Shown here piece after piece: positions 21,949 through 34,571 of a stretch of DNA of 64,000 nucleotides. Source of the DNA: Notamacropus eugenii (lineage: Eukaryota > Chordata > Mammalia > Diprotodontia > Macropodidae); contig NC_092875.1 of NCBI RefSeq assembly GCF_028372415.1, positions 228,507,136 to 228,571,135 of the forward strand. The letters run 5' to 3'. The notes under the pieces are model-generated. The model searched no databases. It had not been told where the DNA came from and worked only from the letters and a program-made list of their open reading frames with translations. The translations under genes were made by a program, and so were the position numbers. Positions within the stretch are counted from its first letter, which is position 1. Each line of letters begins with the position of its first letter.

Positions 21949-23845
21949 AAGTTGTAAGATTGTTAACTTATTTGGAGTTACTGTTTTAATGCTAAATCTA
22001 AAATTGTTAATTGATTGCTGTATGTAGAAAGAAAGGAATTGAATGAAAACTTTATTTGGATCTACCTATTCAGAACAGTTCTCCTGTATGCTTGGGGGTT
22101 GGCAGGCATGGGTGTGATACCAATCTCCTTTATTTTGTAAAATTGCTAAGGCTCCTGGGAAACCATCCCTGTAGGTACAGTCATCAACCCTGAGAAAGAA
22201 ACTTGATTGGCTTATGCAAATTATAGGACTTGATCAGAAGTTGTAATAAATGGAGAGGATTTTTGGCAATTGACTTTTACATCTGGACAAGTTTTAAACT
22301 TGAAAAGGACAGATCTTAATGGGATTCCCTTATGCATATGAGTCCTGCTTACTGTAACTCCTAGAGAATAGGAATGACTATCTGGCTCTGAGCTGATGAG
22401 TGAATTTTGCTATTTAAGGCAAACGACATTTGAGACCATAAATATTTTTGTTTTGAGCTTGAATTTGGATGTGGTTGTTTGCAATCAGTATCTGAGAGAA
22501 ATACCACAAGCTACTCAAAGGGAATATTTCCCACCTGCCTATTCCTGAGTCTGGCTATGAAACAGATACTACATAATAGGAGAATTTTACTCTTATCTGA
22601 ATGCAAACAAAGTCAAGGATGTTTTATTCTGTCGTATTTGCTATGTCACATGTCCCTGTTTTCTCTTTCTATAGCAAATTTCTACGGTCAGTAGCAAGTG
22701 ACCAACAAAACATGTGAGCCCCTTTTGTGTAATCTTACTGGGAAATCTAATATTATTTTTATCTGAAATTAGAACATGTTCAGCAATCTAAGTAAACTAC
22801 TTAAGACTCACCTAAGATGTCCCCATTGTTTAAAAGAATTTTATAAGCAGTAGTGTTTTTCTGTAATCAGTCTCTTACTGTTATCAATGTAAGAGTATAT
22901 ATTGCACCTTTTTGACTAAAGCATTTTGTGCTATCTAGGCTTAAGGACATTTTCATACCAACTAAGCTTTAATGGATTTTAATTTTAAAGGTTTATTTTT
23001 GTTTCAAAGTAAAAAGAGAACTATCATTTTAAAGGTTTTCAACATTTTCTTTATAAAAGTTTAGTGACTGTTAACATCAGGACAAATTTTAAGCTGTTTT
23101 AAAACAAAAGAAAACACTTTTAGAAGAAATATTTTAAAACAATCCCTTGTAAAGCCTACTAAATTTTCATTTTCAAGATAATGTATTGATAAATTAATAT
23201 GTAATGATCTATAAAGCAGAAAAGATCTTGCTCTTTTAATCTGAATTTGTAGTTATTCCATGGCCTAAGCAAAAGTTTAGTGTTTGAACTTATTAACAAC
23301 TTAATTTTTAAAAGATTTTCTTCCGGAGTGAACATAATCAGAGAAGGAGAAACTAGCCTGTGAAACAATGATGTAGTCTATTCAGTTGTAAGGTTCAAGT
23401 TTGAAATCTCTTTTGTTTAAGACAATACAGTTATGCTAATGAAGAGTGATAACTTGAGAGCTCTCTTGTCTATGGTAATCTTACCACTTACCACTTACCA
23501 CTTAACCAGATCTTCCTGAATCTTCCCGTTTAATCTGGCCTTTCAAAATCAAATCTGTTGCCCTTGGCCTAGATTGGTCTTCTCTGCCTGTTATGCCAGG
23601 GAAATTGTCTTTTATTTATACTCCTTTTGTGCCTTGGTCTTTGCCTAACCTCCATGCCAGGTTTGTCTTTTCCAGAGTGCAAGCCATCAACTTCCAGATA
23701 ACTGCTCAGGCTATGTATCCCTTGAATAGGACCCATCGAGGCAGGGACAGCTCTATGTCCAATCTCAGCAGGAAACAATTTCAGAAGCTGGGACCTTCAT
23801 CCCTTACCCAAAAAGATCTTGTGTCCCATCCCATACACAACAGCC
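21949..23845 (+). other. Unrecognised interior of the ERV
   Basis: About 1.9 kb sits where gag, protease and reverse transcriptase would normally be. I see no zinc knuckle, no protease triad and no YxDD motif on the plus strand in any frame. It is AT-rich, with short frames only. A 7-bp tandem repeat (TTACCAC, three times) lies at 23481-23501. Either the region is deleted and decayed beyond recognition, or foreign sequence replaced the original genes. Confidence 0.5.
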
Positions 23846-24715
23846 AGAGCCTATTTTAGAGGGAAATAGACAAGCAGACAGCTTGCTCACACTGAAAGTT
23901 TTAGAAGCACAGCATTCCTACAACCAATTTCATCAGTCAGCTTCCATACTTTGCAGGCAATTTCATATTACTAGAGAACAAGCAAGAAGCATTGTAGTAA
24001 AGTCTCGTCCACATTGCATTCCGTTTTTGCCAACTCCATCAAATACATCCATCAGTCCTCGAGGATGCAATCCTCATGAAATATGGCAAATGGATGTCAC
24101 ACATGTCCCAGAATTTAGAAGGAATAAATACCTTCATGTGACTATAGACACATATTCAGGTTATACTATTGCCACCCCACTGACTGGAGAATCAACAAAA
24201 TTTGTTATCAATCATCTGTTTAGGTGTTCTGCAACTCTAGGTATTCCATAAATTATAAAAACAGATAATGGTCCAGCTTAAACTAGTCAAGCCTTTACTA
24301 AGTTCTGTCTGTCATACAGAATACAGCATAGAACTGGCATCCCATATAATCCTACTGGTCAAGCCATTGTAGAATGTCACAATCATGACATAAAAACTCT
24401 CCTCCAAAACAAAAGAAAGGGGGAGAAGAAGGCAAAAGAATAAGGAGAAGAGCTGACATGGTGTTGTATACCTGACACCAGATAGAGAGAGGCTTACACC
24501 TGCTCAAAAACAGTTTCAAAAAGGCAAAACACACCTCACTGATTGGAAAAAAGTGAAGGTGAAATGGTGGGACATGAAAACAGGCTTGTGGCATTGACCC
24601 TCTGAACTCTTAATGTGGGGGCGAGGTTATTCTTGTATTTCCACAGGAAATGGTGAAGAAACGATCTGGATACCGGAAAGAAACATCCGACCTCTGCATA
24701 CATTGGAGAAGATAA
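23846..24715 (+). pseudogene. ERV integrase (pol 3' end), with stops
   Basis: The frame shows a retroviral integrase in order: the N-terminal histidine part of the zinc domain (23910-24000; the cysteine end is altered), 'WQMDVTHVPEF' with the first catalytic aspartate (about 24085-24115), 'TIDTYSGY', 'KTDNGPA' with the second aspartate (about 24258-24278), and 'PTGQAIVE' with the catalytic glutamate. A C-terminal DNA-binding domain ending 'IWIPERNIRPLHT' follows. In-frame stops lie at 24249-24251 and 24279-24281, with further breaks downstream. The motif set fits betaretrovirus-like class II ERVs. It is not functional. Confidence 0.85.
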
Positions 24716-24769
24716 GGATCAAGGAAAAGAGGAAAGAAAAAAAGCCAAGACCACAAAGAACCCATCATC

Positions 24770-25590
24770 AGACTGACAAGACAATGAAAACACTTATTCT
24801 GCTTCTGGGCACCCTCCTGCTGACCATGCAGCAGAAGGAACTGACTGAGAGGAAGATAGATGGCCTTTTTGTACATAATCTGCCTTGGGTTATGGGTGGT
24901 GAAATGGGGAGGGAAGATAGAGGAGGTAATTATGGTAGCACATGGGTCTAAGGTTTTGGGGAAACAAATTGATATAGATAGAATTTTTGCTGTTATGATT
25001 AGGAAATAACATGCTTTAATTGTGTTATCTCTGAATACATTGGTTTTCATATAGCTAACACTAGCATTGTATCTGTAATTATGTGTCCTAGATTTGCTTT
25101 AATGCCTATCAAAAGTGAAGGCTGGTATCTGTCTGTATCTGATCAAACTTAATTAGTTAATGTGAAAGTAAGACAGAAAAGATGTATAAGTTGTATTATT
25201 TTAGGCATTATAAACTTTGTGGCAGCATTGGCGTCCTCTGTATCAATTGGTTTATCCACTACATACAATTTAATGGATACTTTAAGGGAAACTATTGTGG
25301 TGGTGGGAAACATTTTGAAACACGATTATTCATAAGATGTGATTATAGATTCATTTCTATTTGTGTTACTCCTGTCCATTATAATACCACTATACATAAT
25401 TTATAGATCAGGCTCCAAGGGAAATCTTGACCCCCAGGAAGCTGCAAGCATGATTTGGGATTATGTTGCTCATACAAATCCCTTTGCATCCCTGTTCCAT
25501 TGGCTCATATCTATATTACTTCTATCCCTTTGTTTCTCTGCATGGCCACCTATTCATAGGTGCCTTCTCTCTCATGGGTAAGCTTTTCAA
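24770..25590 (+). pseudogene. ERV env remnant
   Basis: Downstream of integrase there is a leader-like hydrophobic stretch (about 24785-24830). A small-residue-rich segment like a fusion peptide, followed by a heptad-like helix, is at 25204-25332, ending at a stop (25333-25335). In the same frame a transmembrane-type segment follows (about 25345-25400) and a tail to 25581. The surface subunit and the cysteine loop of the transmembrane subunit were not found, so this env is deleted and interrupted. Confidence 0.5.
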
Positions 25591-25620
25591 ACCCAAGTAC
25601 CTTATCTCCAGTTACAACAG

Positions 25621-25636
25621 AAGAAAGGGGGAATTG
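25621..25636 (+). promoter_or_regulatory. ERV polypurine tract
   Basis: AGAAGAAAGGGGGAAT ends exactly at the start of the 3' LTR, the position of the plus-strand primer in reverse transcription. Confidence 0.85.
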
Positions 25637-26027
25637 TTGAGGGCCAGGGTGGAGTGTGGTTGACAAGATAAGGATAGACCTTCGGGGAAACTGTTTTTTG
25701 AGACTATACTCATTATCATCTGGAATGGCTCTCCATGCCCTCCCCTTCCCCCGCCCCATGTTGCTGCCTCCTTGAGACAAACAAGAGAATTACAGAAAAC
25801 AAGGGATATGTAAAATTGATGCCCTCTAGACTCACAGTCTTTTAAGATAAGACTGATTAAATCACTAGGACAGGAGACAAGCAGAATGTCGTGTAGGCTA
25901 GCAGTTTCTGTCTATAAAATACCCTGACCCTCAGATCAATAAACAGAGTTGGTCTTTCTTCTCTTGCCTCTCATGTCTTTCTTCTTCACATCACCAAGCC
26001 ATGTAGGGATGCAGGCCATCTGCTACA
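25637..26027 (+). mobile_element. ERV 3' LTR
   Basis: A 391-bp LTR from TGTTGA to CTACA. TATAAAAT is at 25913-25920 and AATAAA at 25938-25943, so core promoter and polyadenylation signal are about 20 bases apart. A C-rich insertion relative to the 5' LTR lies near 25740-25758. Confidence 0.9.
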
Positions 26028-26033
26028 TCAAAC
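26028..26033. repeat. ERV target-site duplication, right
   Basis: TCAAAC, identical to 21239-21244. L1 sequence resumes directly after it. Confidence 0.8.
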
Positions 26034-27640
26034 TGCTAAAGAATTATTTTATAGAGCTAGAAAACATAATAACAAAGTTCATTTAGAGGAACAAAAGGTC
26101 ATGAATGTCAAGGGAACCAATGAAAAAAATGTGAAGGAATGTAGCATAGCAGTTTCAGATTTCAAACCATAATACAAAATGGTAATCATCAAAATATCTG
26201 GTTCTGATTAAGAAATAGAGTGATTGATCAGTGAAGTAAATTAAATATACAATATATGATAGTAAATGATCATAGTAATCTAGTGTTTGATAAACTCAAA
26301 AGATATAAACTTCTCGAAGTAAGAATTCACTAATTGACAAAAATTGCTGGGAAAACTGAAAAGTGGTCTGGCAAAAAGTAGGTATAGATCAACATGTCAT
26401 CAAGTTAAGGTCAAAATAGGTACGTGATGTAGACATAAAGGGCGATATGACAAGCAAATAAAGGGAGCATGGAAACACTTGCTGGTCAGATCTATGGGAA
26501 AAAGGAAGAGATTATGACCAAAGAAGAGACGGAAAGGATCACAGGAGGCAAAAATGGCTAACTTGGATTACATCAAATTATAAAGGTTTTGCATAAACAA
26601 AGCCAATGCAGTCAAAATTTAAAAGAAAGCAGGAAACTGAGGGAATAATTTACAGCAAGGTTTTGTGGGAAATTTCTCAAATATTTAGGGAACTACGTCA
26701 GATTTATAAAAATAAGAACCAAATGATACATGGTCAAAGTTTATGAACAGGAGATTTTCAGAAGAAGTCCAAGGTATTAATAGTCATATGAAAATGCTTT
26801 AAATCATTATTGATCAGAGAAATGAAAATTAAAATAACTCTGAGGTACCACATCACACCTTTCAGATTGGCTAACGTGACAGAAAAGAAAAAGGACATGC
26901 TGGAGGGGATACGGAAAAAACTGGGTCACTAACGTACTGCTGGGTGAAGTTGTGAACTGGTTCAACTATTCTGGAGAATAATTTTGAACTACACCAAAGG
27001 GTTTATAAAAGCTGTTTATACCCTTTGACCCAGAAATACCATCACAAAATCTATACCTCAAAGAGATCAAAGAAAAAGTAAAAAGACTTACATATACAAA
27101 AACATTTATCACTACTTTTTTGAGTGACAAAGAATTGGATATTGAAAGGATGTTCATCAAGTGGAGAATAGCTGAAGAAGTTGTCGTGTATGGTTGTGAT
27201 GGAATAATAATGTGCTGTAAGAAATGATGAGCATATGATTTTTAAAAAAACTCAAGAAGTCTTAGATGAATTGATGCAAAGTGAAATGAACAGAAGCAGA
27301 AGAACATTGTACACAGCAACATTATTGTGACAATGATCAACTGTGAAAGATTTAGCTACTGTGATCAATACAATGATCAAAAGCAATTCCAAGGACTCAT
27401 GATGAAAAATACTACCCACCTTCTGAGAGAGAACTGATGAACTCTGAATACAGATTGAAACATACTATTTTTCACTTTGTTTTTCTTCCCTTGTTTGCAT
27501 CATGGCTAACAGAGAAATGTTTTGCATGGATTTACATATATAATGGCTCTCATATTGCCATATTCTCAAAGTAGGTGGGGATGAGGCCATAGGGAGGGAG
27601 AGAATTAGGAACTCAAAATTAAAAAAAAAAAAGTAACAAA
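26034..27640 (+). mobile_element. L1 ORF2 3' part and 3' end
   Basis: Continuation of the L1 at 20930-21244: 'aaagaattattttatagagctagaaaacataataac', 'gaacaaaaggtcatgaatgtcaagg', 'aaataactctgaggtaccacatcacacctttcagattggc', 'taccctttgacccagaaataccat', and a 3' UTR ending 'ggaactcaaaattaaaaaaa' near 27630. Many stops and indels; no usable ORF2. Confidence 0.85.
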
Positions 27641-27829
27641 TTGCCTAGGCGGCAGATTTGTAGTGTTTTTCCTTTTTATGACACCAAACCATGAAAAAAC
27701 AACAAGATACAGGGTCATGGAACAAATATATGTGTGTATACTGTGTAAGTAATAATATAATAGAGGTACAATCTATTTTGCTTTTACTTATTTGAGGAGT
27801 TTCCCCCAGTGTGAGATCCATTCCCTTCC
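27641..27829. other. Unassigned spacer
   Basis: No gene or repeat was recognised between the two L1 copies. Confidence 0.4.
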
Positions 27830-27939
27830 AAGACAGTAAGAAATGTGATACAGGTTATACATCTGCAATCATGCAAAACATTTTGATATTAGTAATTTTG
27901 TACAACAAGACTCAAGAAGGAGAGAGCCAGACAGAGGGA

Positions 27940-28005
<66 letters not shown>

Positions 28006-28670
28006 TTTCAATCTATATTCAGACTATCACTTCTTTCTCTGGAAATGGATAGCCTGAGTCTTTTGGGATGGTCTTGGATCATTGCATTGCTGAGAATGAT
28101 TAAGTTATTCACAGTTCTTCATCATATAATATTGCTGTTACTATGTACAATGTCTCCTGATTCTGTTCACTTCACTTTGCATCAATTCATATAAGTCTTT
28201 CCAGGTTTTTCTGAAATCATCCTGCTTACCATTTCTCAGCGCAATAATATTCTATCACAATCATATACCACAATTTGTTCAGCCATTCCCCAATTATATG
28301 GGCATCCCCTCAATGTCCAATTCTTAACCACCACAAAAAGAGCTGCTATAAATATTTTTGTACAAATAGGTCCTTTTTCCTTTTTTTCTAAATATTTTTG
28401 AGATACAGTTCTAACAGTAGTATTGCTGGATCAAAGGATATGCACAGTTTTATAGCCCTTTGGGCACAGTTACAAATTGCTCTACAAAATGGTTGGATCA
28501 GTTCACAACTTCACCAACAGTGCATTAGTGTCCCAGTTTTCTCACACCCCCTCCAACATTTATCATTTTCCATTTCAGTCATGTTTGCCAATCTTATAGG
28601 TGTGAGTGGTACCTCAGAGTTGTTTTAATGTTCATTTCTCTAACCAAAAGTGATTTCACATGCCTATAGA
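27830..28670 (-). mobile_element. L1 3' part (interrupted by HAL1)
   Basis: Reverse-strand L1 3' UTR and ORF2 C-terminus: 'gatacaggttatacatctgcaatcatg', 'gcatcaattcatataagtctttccagg', 'cagccattccccaattatatgggcatcccc' and 'ctggatcaaaggatatgcacag'. It continues at 29829 after the nested HAL1. Confidence 0.8.
27944..28001. repeat. (GA)n microsatellite
   Basis: An almost pure GA tract of nearly 60 bases inside the L1 3' UTR. Confidence 0.95.
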
Positions 28671-28686
28671 TAGTTTTGATTTCTTT
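28671..28686. repeat. Target-site duplication of nested HAL1, left
   Basis: TAGTTTTGATTTCTTT, repeated exactly at 29813-29828. Confidence 0.9.
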
Positions 28687-29812
28687 TTTTTTCTTTTTTT
28701 TTTTATTAAACTTTTAACATTTATTTTCACACATTTTTGGGTTACAAATTTTCCCCCCTTCCCCCCCCCCCCATACCCAAGCTTTCTAATTGCCCCTGTG
28801 ACCTATCTTCTCTCTCCTCTATCCTCCCTCCCTGCCCTTGTCTCCGTCTTCTCTTTTGTCCTGTAGGGCCGGATAGCTTTCTTGACCCCTTAACCTGTAT
28901 TTCTTGTTACCCGGTGGTAATAACATTACATTTGGTCCTAACACTTTGAGTTCCAACTTCTTTGGCTCCCTCCCTCTCTACCCCTTCCCCTTGGAAGACA
29001 GGCAGTTCAATATAGGCCATATCTGTTTAGTTTTGCAAATGATTTCCATACTAGTTGTGTTGTATAGGACTAACTGTATTTCCCTCCATCCTGTCCTGTC
29101 CCCCATTACTTCTATTTTCTTATGGTCCTTTCCCTCCCCATGAGTGTTGACCTCGGATTGCATTCTCCTCCCCCCGCCCTCCCCTCTATCCTCCCCCCCA
29201 TCCTGCTTGAGCCCCTGTCCCCCACTCTCCTGTATTATGAGATAGGTTTTCCTATCAAAATGAGTGTGCATTATATTCTTTCCTTTAGTGGAATGTGATG
29301 AGAGTAGACCTCATGTTTTTCTCTTGCCTCCCCTCTTTATCCCACCACTAATAAGTCTTTTGCTTGTCTCTTTTATGAGAGATAATTTGCCCCATATAAC
29401 TTCTCCCTTTCTCCTCCCAATATTTCTCTCTCACTGCTTGATTTCATTTTTTTTTTTTTTAGTATGTGATCCCATCCTCTTCAATTCACTCTGTGCACTC
29501 TGTCTCTATGTATGTGTGCGTGTGTGCATGTGTGTGTGTGTGTGTACTCCCACCCAGTGCCCAGATACTGAAATGTTTCAAGAGTTATAAATATTGTCTT
29601 TCCATGTAGGAATGTAAACAGTTCAACTTTAGTAAGTCCCTTATGATTTCTCTTTGCTGTTCGCCTTTTCATGGTTCTCTTCATTCTTGTGTTAGAAAGT
29701 CAAATTTTCTTTCCAGTTCTGGTCTTTTCATCAGGAAAATTTGAAAGTCTTCTATTTCATTGAAAGACCATTTTTTTTCCTGAAGTATTATACTCAGTTT
29801 TGCTGGGTAGGT
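28687..29812 (-). mobile_element. 5'-truncated HAL1 nested in L1
   Basis: From the A-rich tail (T-rich on plus, 28687-28706) through the complete 3' UTR to the last part of ORF1 near 29690-29812. It is flanked by a perfect 16-bp duplication. The 3' UTR words match those of the full-length copy at 17.9-18.9 kb closely, so this insertion is comparatively recent. Confidence 0.9.
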
Positions 29813-29828
29813 TAGTTTTGATTTCTTT
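29813..29828. repeat. Target-site duplication of nested HAL1, right
   Basis: Exact match to 28671-28686. The host L1 resumes immediately. Confidence 0.9.
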
Positions 29829-31298
<1,470 letters not shown>

Positions 31299-32491
31299 AA
31301 GCAGTTTAACCTTATTGAATCTCTTATGTTTTCTCTTTCTTTTTTCTTTTTGTACCTTTTTATGTTTCTCTTGAGTCTTGTATTTCAGATTTTTTTTTAA
31401 TTCAGCTCTGGTCTTTTTAATTAGGAAGGCTCAAAAGTCCTCTATTTCATCAAAAATTTGTTTTTTTCCTTTGAAGGATTATACTCAGTTTTGCTAGGTA
31501 GGTGTTTCTTGTTTGTAGTCTTAACTCCTTTGCTTTCTGGAATATCATTTTCCAAGAACTCCAGTTCTTTAATGTGGAACTCCCAAATCCTTTGTAATTT
31601 TGACTGTACCTCCATGATATTTTAATTCTCTTTGGCTGTTTGTAGTACTTTCTCCTTGATCTGGGAGCTCTGGAATATGGTTATGATATTTCTGGGAGTT
31701 CTCATTTTGGAATCTCTTTCAGGTGGTGACCAGTGAATTCTTTCAATTTCTATTTTGCCCACTGATTCTCTGCCCCATCAGGGCAGTTTTCCTGAATAAT
31801 TTCTAGAAGGGTGTCCAGGCTTTTTTTTTTTAATCATGGCTTTTAGATAATCCAGTAATTCTTAAGTTATCTTTCCCAGATTTATTTTCTAGGTCAGTTG
31901 TTTTTCCAGTGAGAAATTTCACATTTTCTTCTATTTTTCCTTTTTTTAAAATTTTGTTTTATCATATATTGATCTCTTATAGAGTCATTAGTTTCCACTT
32001 ACCTAATTCTAATTTTTAAGGAATTATTTTCTTCAGTGAGCTTTTGTAGCCTCCTTTCTCATTTGACCAATTCTATTTTTTAAAGAAGTTATTTTCTTTA
32101 TTGAACTTTCGTATATCTTTTCTCATTCTGTTGACTCTTTTTTCATGATTCTCTTGCATTATTTTCATTTCTTTTCCCAATTTTTCTTCTATTTCTCTAA
32201 TTTGCTTTTGAAAATTCTTTTTAAGGCCTTGCAGGAGTTCTTTCTGGACTTGAGACGAAATTATATTTTTATTTGAGGTTTCACATGTAGTCATTTTTAC
32301 ACTGTTGTCCTCTTCTAAGTTTGTACCTTGATCCTCCCTGTTTTCATGGCAACTTTCTATAATCAAGTTTTTTTCCTTCATTTTTTGCCCATTTTTTTCA
32401 GCCTATCTTGTGACTTGGTATTTTTATGTAGAGTTGGGCTCTGCTACTACACTGTTCCAAGCTTCCTGTGCTGGGACTTAGGGTCTTTCTG
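31299..32491 (-). mobile_element. Old HAL1: start of 3' UTR and ORF1
   Basis: The reverse strand begins with the post-ORF1 words ('gcagtttaaccttattgaatctcttatg') and runs through ORF1 C-terminus, RRM-like and coiled-coil regions. A remaining open part at 32073-32381 encodes the N-terminal coiled coil. It continues beyond a nested fragment at 32862. Confidence 0.7.
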
Positions 32492-32861
32492 ATATTTTTT
32501 AAAATTAATTAATTTTAGTTTTTAACATTCACTTTCACAAGATTTTAAGTTCTGAATTTTGTCCCCACCTCTCCCCTCTTCCCAACCCAAGATGGTGTGC
32601 ATTCTGATTACCCTTTCCCCCAATCTGCCCTCCTTTTTACCTCCCTTTATCCCCTTCCCTCTATTTTTTTGTAGGTCAAGATAGATTTATATACCCCCTT
32701 GCCTGTATGTTTTATTTCTCAGTTGCATGTAAAAACAATTTTTAACATTCATTTTTAAAGCTGAGTTCCACATTCTCTCTCTTCCTTCCTCCCCACTCAC
32801 CTTCATTGAGAGGGCAAACAATTCGATACAGGTTATACACGTGTAGTCATTTTCTGCTATC
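32492..32861 (-). mobile_element. HAL1 3' UTR fragment nested in older HAL1
   Basis: 'aaaattaattaattttagtttttaacattcactttcac' and 'ttctgattaccctttcccccaatctgccctcc' match the 3' end of the minus-strand copy at 13.16-13.5 kb. A short, 5'-truncated insertion; no clear duplication was seen. Confidence 0.7.
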
Positions 32862-33475
32862 TTTTACTGGGCTTCAAGACTTTGCTCCTGGCTTGCACTG
32901 TAGAGGAGGGGCTCTCTACTGGCTTATACTGGTGGATGGGGTCTTCCTCTAGGCCTCCCCTGTCTGTGGGGTTTCCCCATTGGCCTGCCCTTGGGGGTCG
33001 GGTCTTGCTGCTGGATTGCTATGGAAACAGGGCCTCTCTGCTGGCTGAACCTGGGGAAGGAAGACATGGCTGTCAGCTATGGTCTTACTGTTGACCTCAT
33101 AATGAGAATGGGGCCTCATTACTGGTTAGCAATGGGCCAAGACCTTACGGGTAGCCAGTGCTGGAGGTGGGACTACTGGGCCCTTGCTGTTCTACACTAA
33201 CTGCTGGCTTGGCTCCAAGGCTGTTGTATTTGAGGAGAGCAGGGTCTTGCTGGTGAATTGCTCAGGGGCTTGTAGCCTTGGTGCAGACCCCCTGCTGTGA
33301 GGCTGGCTGCTGCTCTTGTACTTTGCCCCTTCCTACTTTAGTGAGACAGACCTTTCCTGCATAGACGGTAGCATGCTTTCCTGCTCCTAAATCAATTGTT
33401 AGGTTGTTTTCAAGTTTTTTTGTAGAGGAATTTAAGATGGTTCCAGGGAGTTCCTACTTCACTCCGCCTCTTGGC
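32862..33475 (-). mobile_element. Old HAL1 5' UTR
   Basis: GC-richer sequence ending at a CGGAGTGAAGTAGGAACTCCC-like 5' end (about 33420-33475), the 5' UTR of the copy whose ORF1 lies at 31.3-32.45 kb. The long open frames here are chance. Confidence 0.6.
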
Positions 33476-33584
33476 ACCAGAAGTCTCTACTCCATTTAAC
33501 TCTAAGCTTATAAAATGGACTTTATAAATATCATGTTTAAATTACAGTCTTGAAGTCAAACCAGCCATTAGAGGTCAACCTTCC

Positions 33585-33658
33585 ATCCAATAACAGCTCA
33601 CATTTATATCCTTTTTACAATTTACAAGGCATTTAAAACAACCCTGTAGGTGAATGAT
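33585..33658 (-). repeat. THER/MIR-type fragment
   Basis: 'aacagctcacatttatatcc' and 'acaaccctgtaggtgaatgatat' resemble the THER tail. Confidence 0.45.
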
Positions 33659-33659
33659 A

Positions 33660-33790
33660 TCCCTATATCATTCCCCTTCTTAATAAAATTCAATGGTTCC
33701 ACATTACATCTAAAATCCAATTCTAATTGGCATTTAAAGCCCCGTATCCAATCTACGTCTTCTCTTCTTAATACCTACTGTTTTCTCATT
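33660..33790 (+). mobile_element. L2 fragment, upstream part
   Basis: 'caatggttccacattacatctaaaatccaattctaattggcatttaaagccc' is the L2 3' region landmark. A SINE then interrupts it. Confidence 0.65.
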
Positions 33791-33792
33791 CA

Positions 33793-34012
33793 GGGCAGCT
33801 AGGTGGTGCTGCGGATAGAAGTCAGGAAGACTTGAGTACAAATACCGCCTCAGACACTCACTAGCTTTGTGATCCTGGATAAGTCATTTAACATTTGTTG
33901 GCTTTGGTTTCCTCATCTGCGAAATGACAATAATACTAGCATTTATCTCTCTGGGTGGTTGTGAATATCAAATGATATAGTACATGCAAAGCACTTTGCA
34001 AACTTTCAAGCA
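33793..34012 (+). repeat. tRNA-derived SINE inside L2
   Basis: 'gggcagctaggtggtgctgcggatag' to 'gcaaagcactttgcaaac'. Same family as 11003 and 49065. Confidence 0.75.
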
Positions 34013-34014
34013 CA

Positions 34015-34440
34015 TGGAAATGCTATTTATTGTTATTATATTATATATTCATGCCCACTACAGTGCAGTCTAACTTCTCTCCTTGCTGGTCCCTTGCACT
34101 TGTTTCTCTGTTTCCTGTTACGATGGCTTTGCATGTGGCTAGCCCCTCTCGTGCGGAAAGGACTCTCTTCTTGCTTCTACCTACCTACTTTCCTTCGAGG
34201 CTCATGAAACTTGTCCTTATTTCTTCCTTCACCCATTCTACCAGCTGCTAGGTAGTCCTTCATCCTAGAATCATGATGTATAGCGTTTTTTGTATCTACC
34301 TATATATGTACATGTTGTCTCCCCAGACTAGACTGTCAACTCCTTGAAAAGAGTTTTATTTTTTTAAATCTATGTATTCCCCACTGACTAATATAGTATC
34401 TGGCACATATAAACTTCATAAGTGCTACTGACTGTTTGAA
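34015..34440 (+). mobile_element. L2 3' end
   Basis: 'ggctcatgaaacttgtccttatttcttcc', 'accagctgctaggtagtcc', 'agactgtcaactccttgaaaag' and 'gtatctggcacatataaacttcataagtgct' are the classical L2 3' end words. The open frame at 34030-34251 is not a gene. Confidence 0.7.
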
Positions 34441-34442
34441 TA

Positions 34443-34560
34443 AAGATGAAACTGAGGCTTGGAGAGGTCAGGTCACTTAGCCATCATCACACAAGTCAGA
34501 AGGGGGAATCAAACGCTAGTCTTCCAATCTTAAGGTTCCATTTTCTATTCAAACCTTCTG
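34443..34560 (-). repeat. MIR/THER-like fragment
   Basis: 'gatgaaactgaggcttggagaggtcaggtcacttagcc' in reverse SINE order. Confidence 0.5.
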
Positions 34561-34571
34561 TAACTTCCCTG

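Noticed and set aside
24352..25050. Minus-strand frames of 80 and 146 residues opposite the ERV
   Set aside because: Antisense to the integrase C-terminus and env leader; the plus-strand integrase motifs explain this region.
27811..28194. Arginine/glutamate-repeat protein
   Set aside because: Translation of the (GA)n microsatellite inside an L1 3' UTR.
32882..33200. Two overlapping tryptophan-rich open frames
   Set aside because: They are antisense to the 5' UTR of an old minus-strand HAL1.
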